Shown: piece by piece, positions 8,144 through 15,832 of the stretch
Layout of the letters: each line of letters starts with the position of its first letter
How positions within the stretch are numbered: position 1 is the stretch's first letter
Assembly: GCA_036268615.1 (NCBI GenBank)
Contig: DATATV010000025.1
Span: forward strand, 1-64,000
DNA from: DATATV01 sp036268615
GTDB taxonomy: Bacteria > Actinomycetota > Actinomycetes > Mycobacteriales > Pseudonocardiaceae
DNA: 64,000 nucleotides
Direction of reading: 5' to 3'
The notes under the pieces: model-generated
Databases searched by the model: none
The model's input: the letters and a program-made list of their open reading frames with translations, nothing else
Told to the model about the DNA's origin: nothing
Made by a program: the position numbers and the translations under genes

Positions 8144-9190
8144 TCAGACCTCGTCGACCAGCTGGCGCATCCGTTCCACCAGCTTCACCCGCTCCGCCCG
8201 GGTCGGCGCCAACGGGGTGATCGTGATGGTGCTGACGCCGGCCGAGCGCATCGCCGCGATCCGTTCCCTGACATGGCCTTCCGGGCCGATCAGGGAGATG
8301 CGCTCCAACAGTTCGTGCGGGACCGCGGCCGCGGCCTCGGCCTTCTTGCCGGCCAGGTAGAGGTCCTGGATCAGCTCGGCTTCCGCCTCGTAGCCGTACC
8401 GCCGGGCCAGGTCGTTGTAGAAGTTGTGACCCCTCGCGCCCATCCCGCCGACGTAGAGCGCGACGGTCGGCCGCACCCGGTCGTACGCGGCCTCCGGGTC
8501 GTCGGTGATCGCCAACGTCGGCTGCACCACGATGTCCAGCTCCGGCAGTTCGGGGTCGCGCCTGGCGTGACCGGCCGCGAGCGATTCGCCCCAGACCTGC
8601 TCGGCCTGCTCGGGCAGGAAGAAGAACGGCTGCCAGCCCTCGGCGATCTCCGCGGTCAGCTGGACGTTGCGCGGGCCGATCGAGGCGATCATGATCGGGA
8701 TGCGGTCGCGCACCGGATGGTTGATCAGCTTGAGTGGTTTGCCCAGCCCGGTGCCCTGGTCGGCCGGCAGCGGGATCGGGTAGTGCTTTCCTTGCTGCAC
8801 AACACGTTCCCGGCGCCAAACCTGGCGGCAGATGGTCACGATCTCCCGGGTGCGGGCGAGCGGGGCGTCGTAGGGAACGCCGTGGAAGCCCTCGATCACC
8901 TGCGGTCCCGACGCGCCGAGACCGAGGGTGAAGCGTCCGCCGGAGACGTAGTCCAGGCCGGCCGCGGTCATCGCCAGCAAACTCGGCGTCCGGGTGTAGA
9001 TCGGCAGGATGCCCGAGCCCAACTCGATCCGCTCGGTCTTCGCGGCCAGGTAACCCAGTTGGCTGACCGCGTCGAACGTGTACACCTCGGGCACGAAGGC
9101 CATGTCCGCGCCGGCTGATTCGTAGTCGAGGATGTCCTGCACGGTGGCGAGGAAGTCGCCGCTGTAACCGGGCACTACCGCGATGCGCAT
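8144..9190 (-). CDS. LLM class F420-dependent oxidoreductase (paralogue)
   Basis: A protein of 348 residues starting MRIAVVPGYSGDFLATVQDI, with ESAGADMAFVPEVYTFDAVS, LGYLAAKTERIELGSGILP and GGRFTLGLGASGPQVIEGFH. These are the same blocks as in the downstream paralogue, so the pair arose by tandem duplication. The ATG at 9190 is preferred because GAAGGA lies 6 bases before it, whereas the longer frame upstream has no support. It is divergent from an HxlR-type regulator 143 bp away. The two genes form a short operon of F420-using reductases or oxidases; the substrate is unknown. Confidence 0.9.
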   Translation of the reverse strand: MRIAVVPGYSGDFLATVQDILDYESAGADMAFVPEVYTFDAVSQLGYLAAKTERIELGSGILPIYTRTPSLLAMTAAGLDYVSGGRFTLGLGASGPQVIEGFHGVPYDAPLARTREIVTICRQVWRRERVVQQGKHYPIPLPADQGTGLGKPLKLINHPVRDRIPIMIASIGPRNVQLTAEIAEGWQPFFFLPEQAEQVWGESLAAGHARRDPELPELDIVVQPTLAITDDPEAAYDRVRPTVALYVGGMGARGHNFYNDLARRYGYEAEAELIQDLYLAGKKAEAAAAVPHELLERISLIGPEGHVRERIAAMRSAGVSTITITPLAPTRAERVKLVERMRQLVDEV

Positions 9191-9333
9191 AGCGGTCCTT
9201 CGTTGGTCGCCAAATCCGTTGTTGAACAGCAGGGTTGCGTAGATGGACCCATTAGTCAACACTTGTCCCTCCCACCTCCGCCAACGAGCCCGAACACCGG
9301 TCCTCGGGGCCGGGTGAGGAATACGATCGAGCC

Positions 9334-9840
9334 ATGAGGCGTACGTCGTTCGCGAACTGGCCGTGCTCCGTCGCACGGACGATGGACCTGCTCGGCGACT
9401 GGTGGACGCCCCTCGTGCTGCGCGACGCGTTCTACGGTGTTCGCCGGTTCGACCAGTTCCAGAGCCAGCTCGGCATCGCCCGCAACACGCTCGCCGACCG
9501 GCTGTCCCGGTTGGTCGACGAAGGGTTGCTGCGCAAGGAGCCCTACCAGACCGAGCCGGTTCGCCACGAGTACCTGCTGACCGAGAAGGGCAAGGACTTC
9601 TACCCGGTGCTCGCCGCGATGTCGGCCTGGGGGGACCGCTGGCTGGACAACGGCGCCGGGCCGCCGATCGTCATGCACCACCGGGACTGCGGCCACGACG
9701 CGCACGCCGAGGTGGTCTGCTCGGAGTGTCGACAGCCGCTCGACTCCGACGAGGTCGAGCACCGGATGGGGCCGGGTTACCCGGAGCGGCGGTCCTGTCG
9801 CGCCAGCGACGCGGGAGGGCCAGGAGCGAAGCGACCCTGA
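9334..9840 (+). CDS. HxlR-family winged-helix regulator with cysteine-rich C-terminus
   Basis: A protein of 168 residues. It opens FANWPCSVARTMDLLGDWWT, with the conserved N-terminal cysteine of HxlR proteins, followed by LVLRDAFYGVRRFDQFQ and the helix-turn-helix GIARNTLADRLSRLVDEGLL. After the HTH there is a segment CGHDAHAEVVCSECRQPL with three cysteines and two histidines that looks like a small zinc ribbon. The final 14 residues are encoded by a repeat element also found at 48.3 kb, so the natural stop may once have been elsewhere. It is divergent from the LLM genes, its likely targets. Confidence 0.9.
   Translation: MRRTSFANWPCSVARTMDLLGDWWTPLVLRDAFYGVRRFDQFQSQLGIARNTLADRLSRLVDEGLLRKEPYQTEPVRHEYLLTEKGKDFYPVLAAMSAWGDRWLDNGAGPPIVMHHRDCGHDAHAEVVCSECRQPLDSDEVEHRMGPGYPERRSCRASDAGGPGAKRP
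9795..9836 (+). repeat. Short interspersed repeat, copy 1 (gene-end element)
   Basis: CTGTCGCGCCAGCGACGC (9795-9812) followed 9 bp later by AGGAGCGAAGCGACC (9822-9836). The same two blocks with the same spacing occur at 48332-48373. The first block contains the small palindrome GTCGC-GCCA-GCGAC. In both places the element covers the 3' end of a gene. Confidence 0.8.
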
Positions 9841-9879
9841 TTTGCCGGGTAGCGCGCCGACCCATGAGCAGGCCAGCCT

Positions 9880-10215
9880 TCAGTAAGGCTCCACAGAACC
9901 GTCCTCGGCCCAGTGCTCGTGCTTGGTCATCTCGCCGAACCTGTTGAACAACTGTCGGCGGGCGAGCTGCCCGTTCGGGTGCCAGTCGTAGGAGTAGCCG
10001 CACAGCCGGTCGTTGATGATCCAGTATTCGTACCGCCTGCCGCCGTCCGCGTACCAGCCCTGCTGGAGACCTTCCTCGTGGCCGTTCCGGTAGCGGTTGA
10101 GTTCGAGCAGTTCGTCGTCCTCGCCGAGGTCGACCGACTCGCCGGTGAACGGAACGTCCTCGTAGTACAGCTCAAGGCCCTCGCTCATCGTCAATTCGCT
10201 GTAGTCGAGCCGCAT
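9880..10215 (-). CDS. YwqK-like (MORN_2-type repeat) protein
   Basis: A protein of 111 residues. It carries repeats of the MORN_2/YwqK kind: YYEDVPFTGESVDL, then ELNRYRNGHEEGLQQGWYAD, then YSYDWHPNGQLARRQLF. Members have been annotated as antitoxins of YwqJ-type polymorphic toxins, but many stand alone. No toxin gene lies beside it here. The ATG at 10215 is preferred over earlier in-frame starts, which fall in the promoter/operator of the divergent hydrolase gene. Function in this organism is unknown. Confidence 0.75.
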   Translation of the reverse strand: MRLDYSELTMSEGLELYYEDVPFTGESVDLGEDDELLELNRYRNGHEEGLQQGWYADGGRRYEYWIINDRLCGYSYDWHPNGQLARRQLFNRFGEMTKHEHWAEDGSVEPY

Positions 10216-10261
10216 GTGGGTGAGATTAGCCAGTCGTGATTGGGACGGCACTCTCATTGTT

Positions 10262-10280
10262 GACATACATGCTGTATGTA
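10262..10280. promoter_or_regulatory. Probable TetR operator
   Basis: A perfect 7-bp inverted repeat ACATACA-TGC-TGTATGT at 10263-10279, in the intergenic region 16 bp before the hydrolase start. Its size and form fit TetR operators. The TetR gene lies just downstream of the hydrolase, so it likely regulates this unit and itself. TTGACA at 10260-10265 overlaps the repeat, as expected if binding blocks a promoter. Confidence 0.6.
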
Positions 10281-10295
10281 TGTTTCCGTGGAGGC

Positions 10296-11159
10296 ATGAC
10301 AACGAACCAGGACACCGTGATCCGTCGGTCGGTCCAACTGCCCAGCGGCAAGCTCGACTACCGGGAGGCCGGCACCGGGCCGCCGGTCGTGTTCGTGCAC
10401 GGGGCGGTGGTCAACTCCGGGCTCTGGCGGCACGTGTTGCCGTTGGTCGCCGAGGCCGGATTCCGTTGCCTGGCGGTCGATCTGCCGCTCGGCTCGCACA
10501 CGACGCCGATGCCGCCGGGTGCCGACCTGAGTCCGCCGGGCCTGGCCGGGCTGATCGCCGAGTTCCTGGACACGCTCGACCTCACCGAGGTCACCGTCGT
10601 CGCCAACGACACCGGCGGCGCGCTCACCCAGATCCTGATGGCCGAGCACCCGGAGCGGCTGGCCGGCGTCGTGCTCACCCCGTGCGACGCGCTGGACTGC
10701 TTCTTCCCGCCGATGTTCGCCCCGCTGACCAAGTTCGCCCGACTGCCCGGCTCGATGTGGGTGCTCGCCCAACTGCTGCGCTGGCAGGTGGTTCGCCGGT
10801 CGCCGCTGGCGTACGGCTTCCTCACCAAGCGCCCGATTCCCGATGACGTGCTGGATTCCTACGTCGGTCCGGCCCGGCGGGACCGGGCGATCCGCCGGGA
10901 CACCCGCCGGTTCCTGACCGCTGTCCATCACCGCTACACGGAGGCCGCGGCCGAGCGACTGCCCGACTTCGACCACCCGGTGCTGCTGGTCAGCGCGGCC
11001 GACGACCGGGTGTTCCCGGCGCGACTGTTCCAGCGACTCGCCGAGCTGCTGCCCAAGGTGCGGCGGGCGACCGTCGCCGACTCGTATACCTTCGTGCCGG
11101 AAGATCAGCCGGCTGAACTGGCCCGGCTGGTGGTGGACTTCCTGCGGTCGGGCAGCTGA
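10296..11159 (+). CDS. Alpha/beta hydrolase (haloalkane dehalogenase/epoxide hydrolase-like fold)
   Basis: A protein of 287 residues. The oxyanion region is PVVFVHGAVVNSGLWRHVLP. The elbow reads VTVVANDTGGALTQI, so the nucleophile position is Asp (NDTGG), as in haloalkane dehalogenases and epoxide hydrolases rather than serine esterases. The acid lies in VLLVSAADDRVFP. The canonical C-terminal histidine before the final helix is not obvious (TFVPEDQPAELARL), so activity is uncertain. The ATG at 10296 has GTGGAGG just upstream. A TetR operator precedes it and a TetR gene follows 30 bp later. Confidence 0.82.
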   Translation: MTTNQDTVIRRSVQLPSGKLDYREAGTGPPVVFVHGAVVNSGLWRHVLPLVAEAGFRCLAVDLPLGSHTTPMPPGADLSPPGLAGLIAEFLDTLDLTEVTVVANDTGGALTQILMAEHPERLAGVVLTPCDALDCFFPPMFAPLTKFARLPGSMWVLAQLLRWQVVRRSPLAYGFLTKRPIPDDVLDSYVGPARRDRAIRRDTRRFLTAVHHRYTEAAAERLPDFDHPVLLVSAADDRVFPARLFQRLAELLPKVRRATVADSYTFVPEDQPAELARLVVDFLRSGS

Positions 11160-11189
11160 CCTCGGGTCCGACAGCGGCAGGGCGGGCGG

Positions 11190-11792
11190 GTGCGCAGTAG
11201 CCAGGAGGACAGGTCACGGGCGACCAGGGCCGCCTTGATGGCGGCGGGGCGACGGCTGTTCACTGAACGCGGATATGCCAACGTGTCCGCTGCCGATCTG
11301 GTGGCCGCGGCCGGGCTTACCCGGGGTGCGCTCTATCACCACTATGCCGACAAGCAGGATTTGTTCCGGGCGGTGTTCGTCGAGCTCGAAGTTGAGTTGA
11401 ACGCGGAGTTGCGGGCCGCCGTTGATGCCGCGCCGGATGTGCTTACCGGGATGATCACCTCGTTGGACGCCTTTCTCACTGCTTGCGAGCGGGATGAGGT
11501 TGTTCGGATCGGGCTTACCGACGCTCCAGCGGTGCTCGGGTGGGATACTTGGCGGGCGATTGAGAACGAGCATGGGCTCGGGTTGCTCACCGAGATGCTG
11601 GAATCCGGGATGCGTGACGGGTTGTTGATCGCGCAGCCGGTTCGGGTGCTGGCTCAGCTGATTCTGAGTGCGGTGATCGAGGGGGCCTTGTTGGTGGCGA
11701 GTGCCGAGGATCGGGGGGTGGCTCGGGGTGAGGTTCGGCAGGGGATGGTCAGCTTGCTTGCCGGGCTGATCGCTCCGCCGTCTCGGGAATAG
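11190..11792 (+). CDS. TetR/AcrR family transcriptional regulator
   Basis: A protein of 200 residues starting at GTG 11190, with the TetR HTH RLFTERGYANVSAADLVAAA and GLTRGALYHHYADKQDLFRA at about residues 22-62. The C-terminal ligand domain is typical in size. It follows the hydrolase gene by 30 bp and probably binds the ACATACA palindrome upstream of that gene. From about 11350 to the end, third codon positions contain many T and A bases (GTT, CTT, GGG), unlike the neighbours, which suggests different history or relaxed codon selection. Confidence 0.93.
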   Translation: MRSSQEDRSRATRAALMAAGRRLFTERGYANVSAADLVAAAGLTRGALYHHYADKQDLFRAVFVELEVELNAELRAAVDAAPDVLTGMITSLDAFLTACERDEVVRIGLTDAPAVLGWDTWRAIENEHGLGLLTEMLESGMRDGLLIAQPVRVLAQLILSAVIEGALLVASAEDRGVARGEVRQGMVSLLAGLIAPPSRE

Positions 11793-11832
11793 GTGCGCAG
11801 GCCCGGTCACCCCGATCGCGGTCGGCGGAGCT

Positions 11833-12480
11833 TTATCTTGTCGCGCCGACAGGTGCTTCTACTGATTCCGCTACCACGTTCGCCATGTATGGCGCGAAGA
11901 TTGTGCTTACTCCTGCTGCTGTTTCGGCTATCTCGGCGGTGGGGGAGGCGGCGTGGCTGATTGCCAGGCGGACCAGATTGTCCGCTATCAACCTCAATGA
12001 TCGGGGGTCCGCGTCGGGCCAGTTGGCAATCAGGTACCTGCCCAGGCGGTCGGTGGCGACCGTGAGGACCGGGCCGGCCTGGTTGGTCACCAGGGACAAC
12101 AACCCGTCGCTGTCGTCGCCGGCGACGATTGCCCTGATCAGGGGTTCCTCGGCCGCCGCTGTCAGGAAGGTTGCCATCGCCGCGGTCAGGGCCGCGGCTG
12201 GGTCGTCCAGGTGGGCGGCGATGGCCTGCTCGACGCTGGACAGGAAGCGTTCGGACTCGCGGAGGATGTAGGCCAGCGCGAACGCCTGCCGCGAACCGAA
12301 CTCCTTGTACAGCGTCTGCCTGCTGACCCCGGCCACCGTGGCGATCTCGGCCATCGTGGTGTCCGCCCACGTCCGGCTGCGCAGCAGGTCGCTCGCGGCG
12401 TCCAGCAGCGTCGATCGGAGCAGCTCCCGGGCCGCCTCGGCGTAGGGCAGGCGCCCGCGTGGGAGGGACATGTTCGCCAT
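11833..12480 (-). CDS. TetR family regulator of the alkane hydroxylase operon
   Basis: A protein of about 215 residues. PYAEAARELLRSTLLDAASD is followed by the HTH TTMAEIATVAGVSRQTLYKE and FGSRQAFALAYILRES, close in form to the AlkX/AlkU-type TetR regulators found at the end of actinobacterial alkB-rubredoxin operons. The ATG at 12480 is chosen; ATGs at 12522 and 12471 are also possible. Start 12522 would lie 6 bp after the rubredoxin stop. TTGACA at 17 bp from a weak -10 just before 12480 hints at an internal promoter. It likely represses alkB through the repeat at 14165-14192. Confidence 0.85.
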   Translation of the reverse strand: MANMSLPRGRLPYAEAARELLRSTLLDAASDLLRSRTWADTTMAEIATVAGVSRQTLYKEFGSRQAFALAYILRESERFLSSVEQAIAAHLDDPAAALTAAMATFLTAAAEEPLIRAIVAGDDSDGLLSLVTNQAGPVLTVATDRLGRYLIANWPDADPRSLRLIADNLVRLAISHAASPTAEIAETAAGVSTIFAPYMANVVAESVEAPVGATR

Positions 12481-12528
12481 GTTGTCAGCGGACCCACACC
12501 GTGTCAAAGAGATGGACACCATGCCCCG

Positions 12529-12702
12529 CTACACCGGGGTGACCTCGACCATGACGAAGTCGGCCTTCGCCGCGCCGCAGTCGGGGCAGGACCAGTCGTC
12601 CGGGATGTCCACCCAGCGAGTACCTGGCGCGATGCCCTCGTCCGGCCAGCCTTCGGTCTCGTCGTACTCGAAGCCGCAGACCTCGCAGCGGTAGATCTTC
12701 AT
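12529..12702 (-). CDS. Rubredoxin (distal, AlkG2-like)
   Basis: A protein of 57 residues with both iron-binding knuckles: YRCEVCGFEYDE (CxxC near residue 6) and WSCPDCGAAKADF (CxxC near 40), plus the conserved GIAPGTRW and DIPDDW. It carries one electron to the alkane hydroxylase. The start ATG overlaps the stop of the upstream rubredoxin (TGATG), so translation is coupled. It lacks the arginine after the second CxxCG, the pattern of the functional AlkG2-type rubredoxins. The rubredoxin reductase is not in the window. Confidence 0.93.
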   Translation of the reverse strand: MKIYRCEVCGFEYDETEGWPDEGIAPGTRWVDIPDDWSCPDCGAAKADFVMVEVTPV

Positions 12703-12875
12703 CAGGACACCTCCGTGACCGGCTCGAAATCGATCTTCTCCCGCACCCCGCAGTCGGGGCAGCACCAGTCGTCGGGCACGTCGGCCCAGTTGGTGCCGGC
12801 GGGGAAGCCCTCGCGTGGGTCTCCCCGCCCTTCGTCGTAGACGTAGTCACAGATCAGGCACCGGTAGGCGCTCAT
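12702..12875 (-). CDS. Rubredoxin (proximal, AlkG1-like)
   Basis: A protein of 57 residues starting MSAYRCLICDYVYDEGRGDP. The first knuckle is C-L-I-C (residues 6-9) and the second is WCCPDCGVREKIDFEPV near 39-42. The CGVR sequence matches the AlkG1 type, which is often found directly after alkB and generally cannot replace AlkG in electron transfer to the hydroxylase (known from the literature). It lies 9 bp after alkB and is coupled by TGATG to the second rubredoxin. It is easily missed because of its size. Confidence 0.93.
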   Translation of the reverse strand: MSAYRCLICDYVYDEGRGDPREGFPAGTNWADVPDDWCCPDCGVREKIDFEPVTEVS

Positions 12876-12884
12876 CGATCGTCC

Positions 12885-14096
12885 TCAGGCCGCTGTGGAC
12901 TGTTCGGCCTCGCCGGTGCTCGGCGCGTACCGGCCGAGCATCTTGGTGCGGTTGCGCGGGTTCAGGTTGGCCAGCGTGATGTCGCCCTGGTAGTGCGCGA
13001 GCACGCGCTTGTCCATCACCGCGCGCCACACCGGTGGCAGGTAGGCGAACATGATCATCGAGGCGTAGCCGGCCGGCAGTTGCGGGGCCTGCTCGAAGTG
13101 GCGCAGTGCCTGGTAACGCCGGGTCGGGTTCGCATGGTGATCGCTGTGTCGTTGCAGGTGGTACAGGAAGACGTTGGTGCAGACGTTGTTGCTGTTCCAG
13201 CTGTGCCTCGGCGCCGGCCGCTCGTACCGGCCGCCGGCCTGGCGCTGGCGCAGCAGACCGTAGTGCTCCAGGTAGTTCACCGCCTCCAGCAGACTGAAGC
13301 CGAACACCGCCTGGATCACCAGGTAGGGCAGGACGCCCGGGCCGAAGACCACCGCCAGGACGGCGAACAACACGACCGTCATCAGCCACGCGTTGATCAC
13401 GTCGTTGCGAATCGACCACGGGCTCTTGTTCGACCTCGCCAACCGGGCCTTCTCCAGTGACCAGCCCGAGATCAGGCTGCCGGCCACGCTGCGCGGCAGG
13501 AAGCCCCAGAACGTCTCGCCGAACCTCGCGCTGGCCGGGTCCTCCGGTGTCGCCACCCGCACGTGGTGGCCTCGGTTGTGTTCGATGAAGAAGTGACCGT
13601 AGGCCGACTGCGCGAGCGCGATCCTGGACAGCCAGCGCTCGACGTGTTCCTTCTTGTGGCCCAGTTCGTGCGCGGTGTTGATGCCGATGCCGGCAACCAC
13701 GCCCATCGTCACCGCCAGCCCGATCTTGTCCACGACGGACATCGGGTGGGTCGCCCACAGCCAGCACGCCACGATCAGACCGACGTACTGGATCGGCAGG
13801 TAGAGGTAGGTGACCCAGCGGTAGTACCGGTTCTGCTCCAGCCACTCGATCAGGTCGTCGGGCGGGTTCGCCGCGTCGGTGCCGACGGCCACGTCGATCA
13901 GCGGGATCAGCACGTAGATCAGCAGTGGGCCGGTCCACCAGAACAGGCCCAGACCGGTGGCCGAGGCGAGGCCCCAGGCGATGAACGGGGCGGTCGGCAC
14001 GACCAGGCCCAGCAGCCAGGCGTAGCGCTTGCCGTCCCGCCAGGTGGTGGTGGCCGAGTCCGACCCGCTGGGCTGCTCCGCCGCGGTCGAGGTCAT
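12885..14096 (-). CDS. alkB: Alkane 1-monooxygenase
   Basis: A protein of 403 residues, an integral membrane non-haem di-iron hydroxylase that converts n-alkanes to 1-alkanols. All histidine boxes are intact: HELGHK at 143-148, EHNRGHH at 172-178, NYLEHYG at 274-280 (an alkane hydroxylase hallmark) and LQRHSDHH at 314-321. Six hydrophobic helices can be counted between residues 25 and 270. AAGGAGG precedes the ATG at 14096. It heads the operon alkB - rubredoxin - rubredoxin - TetR, and a TetR-type inverted repeat lies about 70 bp upstream. Confidence 0.97.
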   Translation of the reverse strand: MTSTAAEQPSGSDSATTTWRDGKRYAWLLGLVVPTAPFIAWGLASATGLGLFWWTGPLLIYVLIPLIDVAVGTDAANPPDDLIEWLEQNRYYRWVTYLYLPIQYVGLIVACWLWATHPMSVVDKIGLAVTMGVVAGIGINTAHELGHKKEHVERWLSRIALAQSAYGHFFIEHNRGHHVRVATPEDPASARFGETFWGFLPRSVAGSLISGWSLEKARLARSNKSPWSIRNDVINAWLMTVVLFAVLAVVFGPGVLPYLVIQAVFGFSLLEAVNYLEHYGLLRQRQAGGRYERPAPRHSWNSNNVCTNVFLYHLQRHSDHHANPTRRYQALRHFEQAPQLPAGYASMIMFAYLPPVWRAVMDKRVLAHYQGDITLANLNPRNRTKMLGRYAPSTGEAEQSTAA

Positions 14097-14164
14097 GGTG
14101 ACGCCTCCTTGCGTGACCGACTACACCCGAGGGCTCGGACACCGCCCGAACCGATGTCATTCAA

Positions 14165-14192
14165 GTTGACACACACCCGGTCTGGTGTCAAC
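14165..14192. promoter_or_regulatory. Inverted repeat upstream of alkB, probable TetR operator
   Basis: A perfect 8-bp inverted repeat GTTGACAC (14165-14172) and GTGTCAAC (14185-14192) with a 12-bp spacer, 69 bp before the alkB start. On the minus strand one arm contains TTGACA and may be the -35 of the operon. A related TTTGACACGGTGTGG stretch lies just before the TetR gene, which supports recognition by that regulator. Confidence 0.7.
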
Positions 14193-14227
14193 CACGACGT
14201 CGTGTGCCGCTCCTGTGTCCAGTGGAG

Positions 14228-14689
14228 TCAGTTCTGTGCGAGCAGCACGTCCCGGGTGAGTTCCAGCTGGCCGAGGTGTTGCGCGAGCTCCTCGTAGATG
14301 TGCAGCAGCACGCCACCCTGGGTACGGGCGATCGGCAGGTCGGCGTCGGCCGGATTGGGGGTGCCGCGCGGCGGGTCGAACGGTCGCAGTTCGGCGAGGT
14401 CGGCCCGCAGTTGGCCGCGCGCGGCCCGAACCCGGTCGGTCAGGTCGGCCACCGGGCCGGTGGCGGTGAACTCGGCGTCCCGGTCCCGCTGGATGGTCCG
14501 GCCGGCGACCAGGTAACCGGCCCAGTACTCCAGCACGCCGAGGCAGTGGGTCACGATCCCGTAGGGCGAGTTCGTCGCCGGCAGGCCCGGTGTGCGGCCG
14601 GCCCGGTCGTCGCCGAGTTGGGTGAGGATGCCGGTCATGCCGTCGAGCGCCTGGTCGACGAAGTACAGGTAGTCGTCGGTGGAAATCAT
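14228..14689 (-). CDS. DinB-like (DUF664) family protein
   Basis: A protein of 153 residues starting MISTDDYLYFVDQALDGMTG. The four-helix DinB/DUF664 pattern is visible, with metal-ligand histidines in YGIVTHCLGVLEYW (near 48) and in LLHIYEELAQHLGQLEL (near 130 and 138). In actinobacteria such proteins include mycothiol-dependent enzymes of the DinB superfamily and many of unknown role. The ATG at 14689 is used; the longer frame upstream runs through the metallophosphoesterase remnant on the other strand. No operon partner is obvious. Confidence 0.85.
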   Translation of the reverse strand: MISTDDYLYFVDQALDGMTGILTQLGDDRAGRTPGLPATNSPYGIVTHCLGVLEYWAGYLVAGRTIQRDRDAEFTATGPVADLTDRVRAARGQLRADLAELRPFDPPRGTPNPADADLPIARTQGGVLLHIYEELAQHLGQLELTRDVLLAQN

Positions 14690-14804
14690 CAGCCGATCTT
14701 CGCCGACACCCGCGACGCCCGCCACCGGCTGGCAGCCGGGTTTGCTGTTCGCCGGTAGCGGGATCGGTTGCCGCGGAACACGGTCGGCGGCGATGCGGCC
14801 GGAC

Positions 14805-14892
14805 ATGGTTGCTTCAGTGGCGGTGCGGTCCGACCTCCACGGTGTGCTGCCGGCGCTGGAGGCAGTGCTTTCCGGTTGTGGCAAGGAAGGGC
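14805..14892 (+). pseudogene. Remnant of a metallophosphoesterase gene (N-terminus only)
   Basis: From the ATG at 14805 the plus strand encodes MVASVAVRSDLHGVLPALEA and a few more residues. This matches the start of YfcE/calcineurin-type phosphoesterases, where the usual text is close to AVISDIHGNLPALEAVL, including the metal-binding D-x-H. After about residue 29 the similarity stops and the frame enters the antisense of the SDR gene. No GDxxxxG or GNHD motif follows. It is a truncated, dead copy between the DinB and SDR genes. Confidence 0.6.
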
Positions 14893-14936
14893 TGCTCGAT
14901 CGCGGGCCCACCCGGCGAGTGACCGAACAGGTCTGG

Positions 14937-15794
14937 TCAGCCGACGGTCACGTCGTCGGCGTCGATCTGGCGGGCGAGGTCGCGCTGGGCCTCGACCGCG
15001 GCGAGCCGCTCGCGCAGGGCGCCGGTGATCGCCTGGTAGGCGTTGCCGCCGAGCACGAGCCGCCGGGGTGCCGGGTTGGTGTCGACCGAGTTGATGACGG
15101 CGGCGGCGATCTTCGCCGGGTCGCCGGTGACGGCCTTTCGGACGAGGTCCGGATGGGCGGTCAACATGCCTCGGAGCTGTCCGACGATGCCCTCGTCGTA
15201 GGCCGGGATCGGTTGGGCCAGCACAAGATTGCGGTTGAAGTCGGTGCGCGCGCCGCCGGGTTCGACCAGCGTCACCTCGATACCGAACGGCGCCAGTTCG
15301 ACCGCCGCGGACTCGTAGAAGCCCTCGATGCCGAACTTCGACGCGTTGTACAGGCTCATCCCGGGATCGCCGACCTGCCCGCCGGTGCTGGACAACTGCA
15401 CGATCCGCCCGCCGCCCTGCGCGCGCAGCTGGGGGATGACCGCGCGGGCCAACTGGATCGGCCCGATCAGGTTGACCGCGAGTTGCCGGTTCAGCAACTC
15501 GTCGGAGATCTCCTCGGCCGCGCCGAGCACACCGAACCCGGCGTTGGACACGACCACGTCCAACCGGCCGAACCGGTCGACCGCCTCGGCCACCACCCGC
15601 CGGATCGCCGCGGTGTCGGTCACGTCCAGCGCGGCCGGCCACAGCTGGTCGGGATGGCTGTCGGCCAGTTCGGTCAACTGTTCCAGCCGGCGACCGGTGG
15701 CAGCCACCCGCTCGCCTCGGCGCAGCAGTTGCCGGGTGAGTTCGAGGCCGAGACCGGCGGTGGCACCGGTGATGAACCAGGTCCTGGTGGGCAT
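14937..15794 (-). CDS. Short-chain dehydrogenase/reductase (SDR)
   Basis: A protein of 285 residues. The cofactor motif TWFITGATAGLGLE gives TGxxxGxG at residues 10-17, NAG lies near 85, and the active site has SSTG near 135 and Y-N-A-S-K near 148. The C-terminal part is longer than in minimal SDRs and resembles the oxidoreductases that act on bulky carbonyls. The ATG at 15794 has GAAGGA 7 bases upstream; the longer frame would run into the tandem operators. It is preceded by two palindromic TetR-type sites, so it is tightly regulated, yet no regulator gene is adjacent. Confidence 0.92.
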   Translation of the reverse strand: MPTRTWFITGATAGLGLELTRQLLRRGERVAATGRRLEQLTELADSHPDQLWPAALDVTDTAAIRRVVAEAVDRFGRLDVVVSNAGFGVLGAAEEISDELLNRQLAVNLIGPIQLARAVIPQLRAQGGGRIVQLSSTGGQVGDPGMSLYNASKFGIEGFYESAAVELAPFGIEVTLVEPGGARTDFNRNLVLAQPIPAYDEGIVGQLRGMLTAHPDLVRKAVTGDPAKIAAAVINSVDTNPAPRRLVLGGNAYQAITGALRERLAAVEAQRDLARQIDADDVTVG

Positions 15795-15832
15795 GACGAC
15801 GTCCTTCGTTACGGGTGGCACACGGTCGAGAG

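Noticed and set aside
10260..10284. Complete sigma-70 promoter TTGACA...TATGTT before the hydrolase gene.
   Set aside because: The spacer would be only 13 bp. The sequence is better explained as a palindromic operator that overlaps a -35 region.
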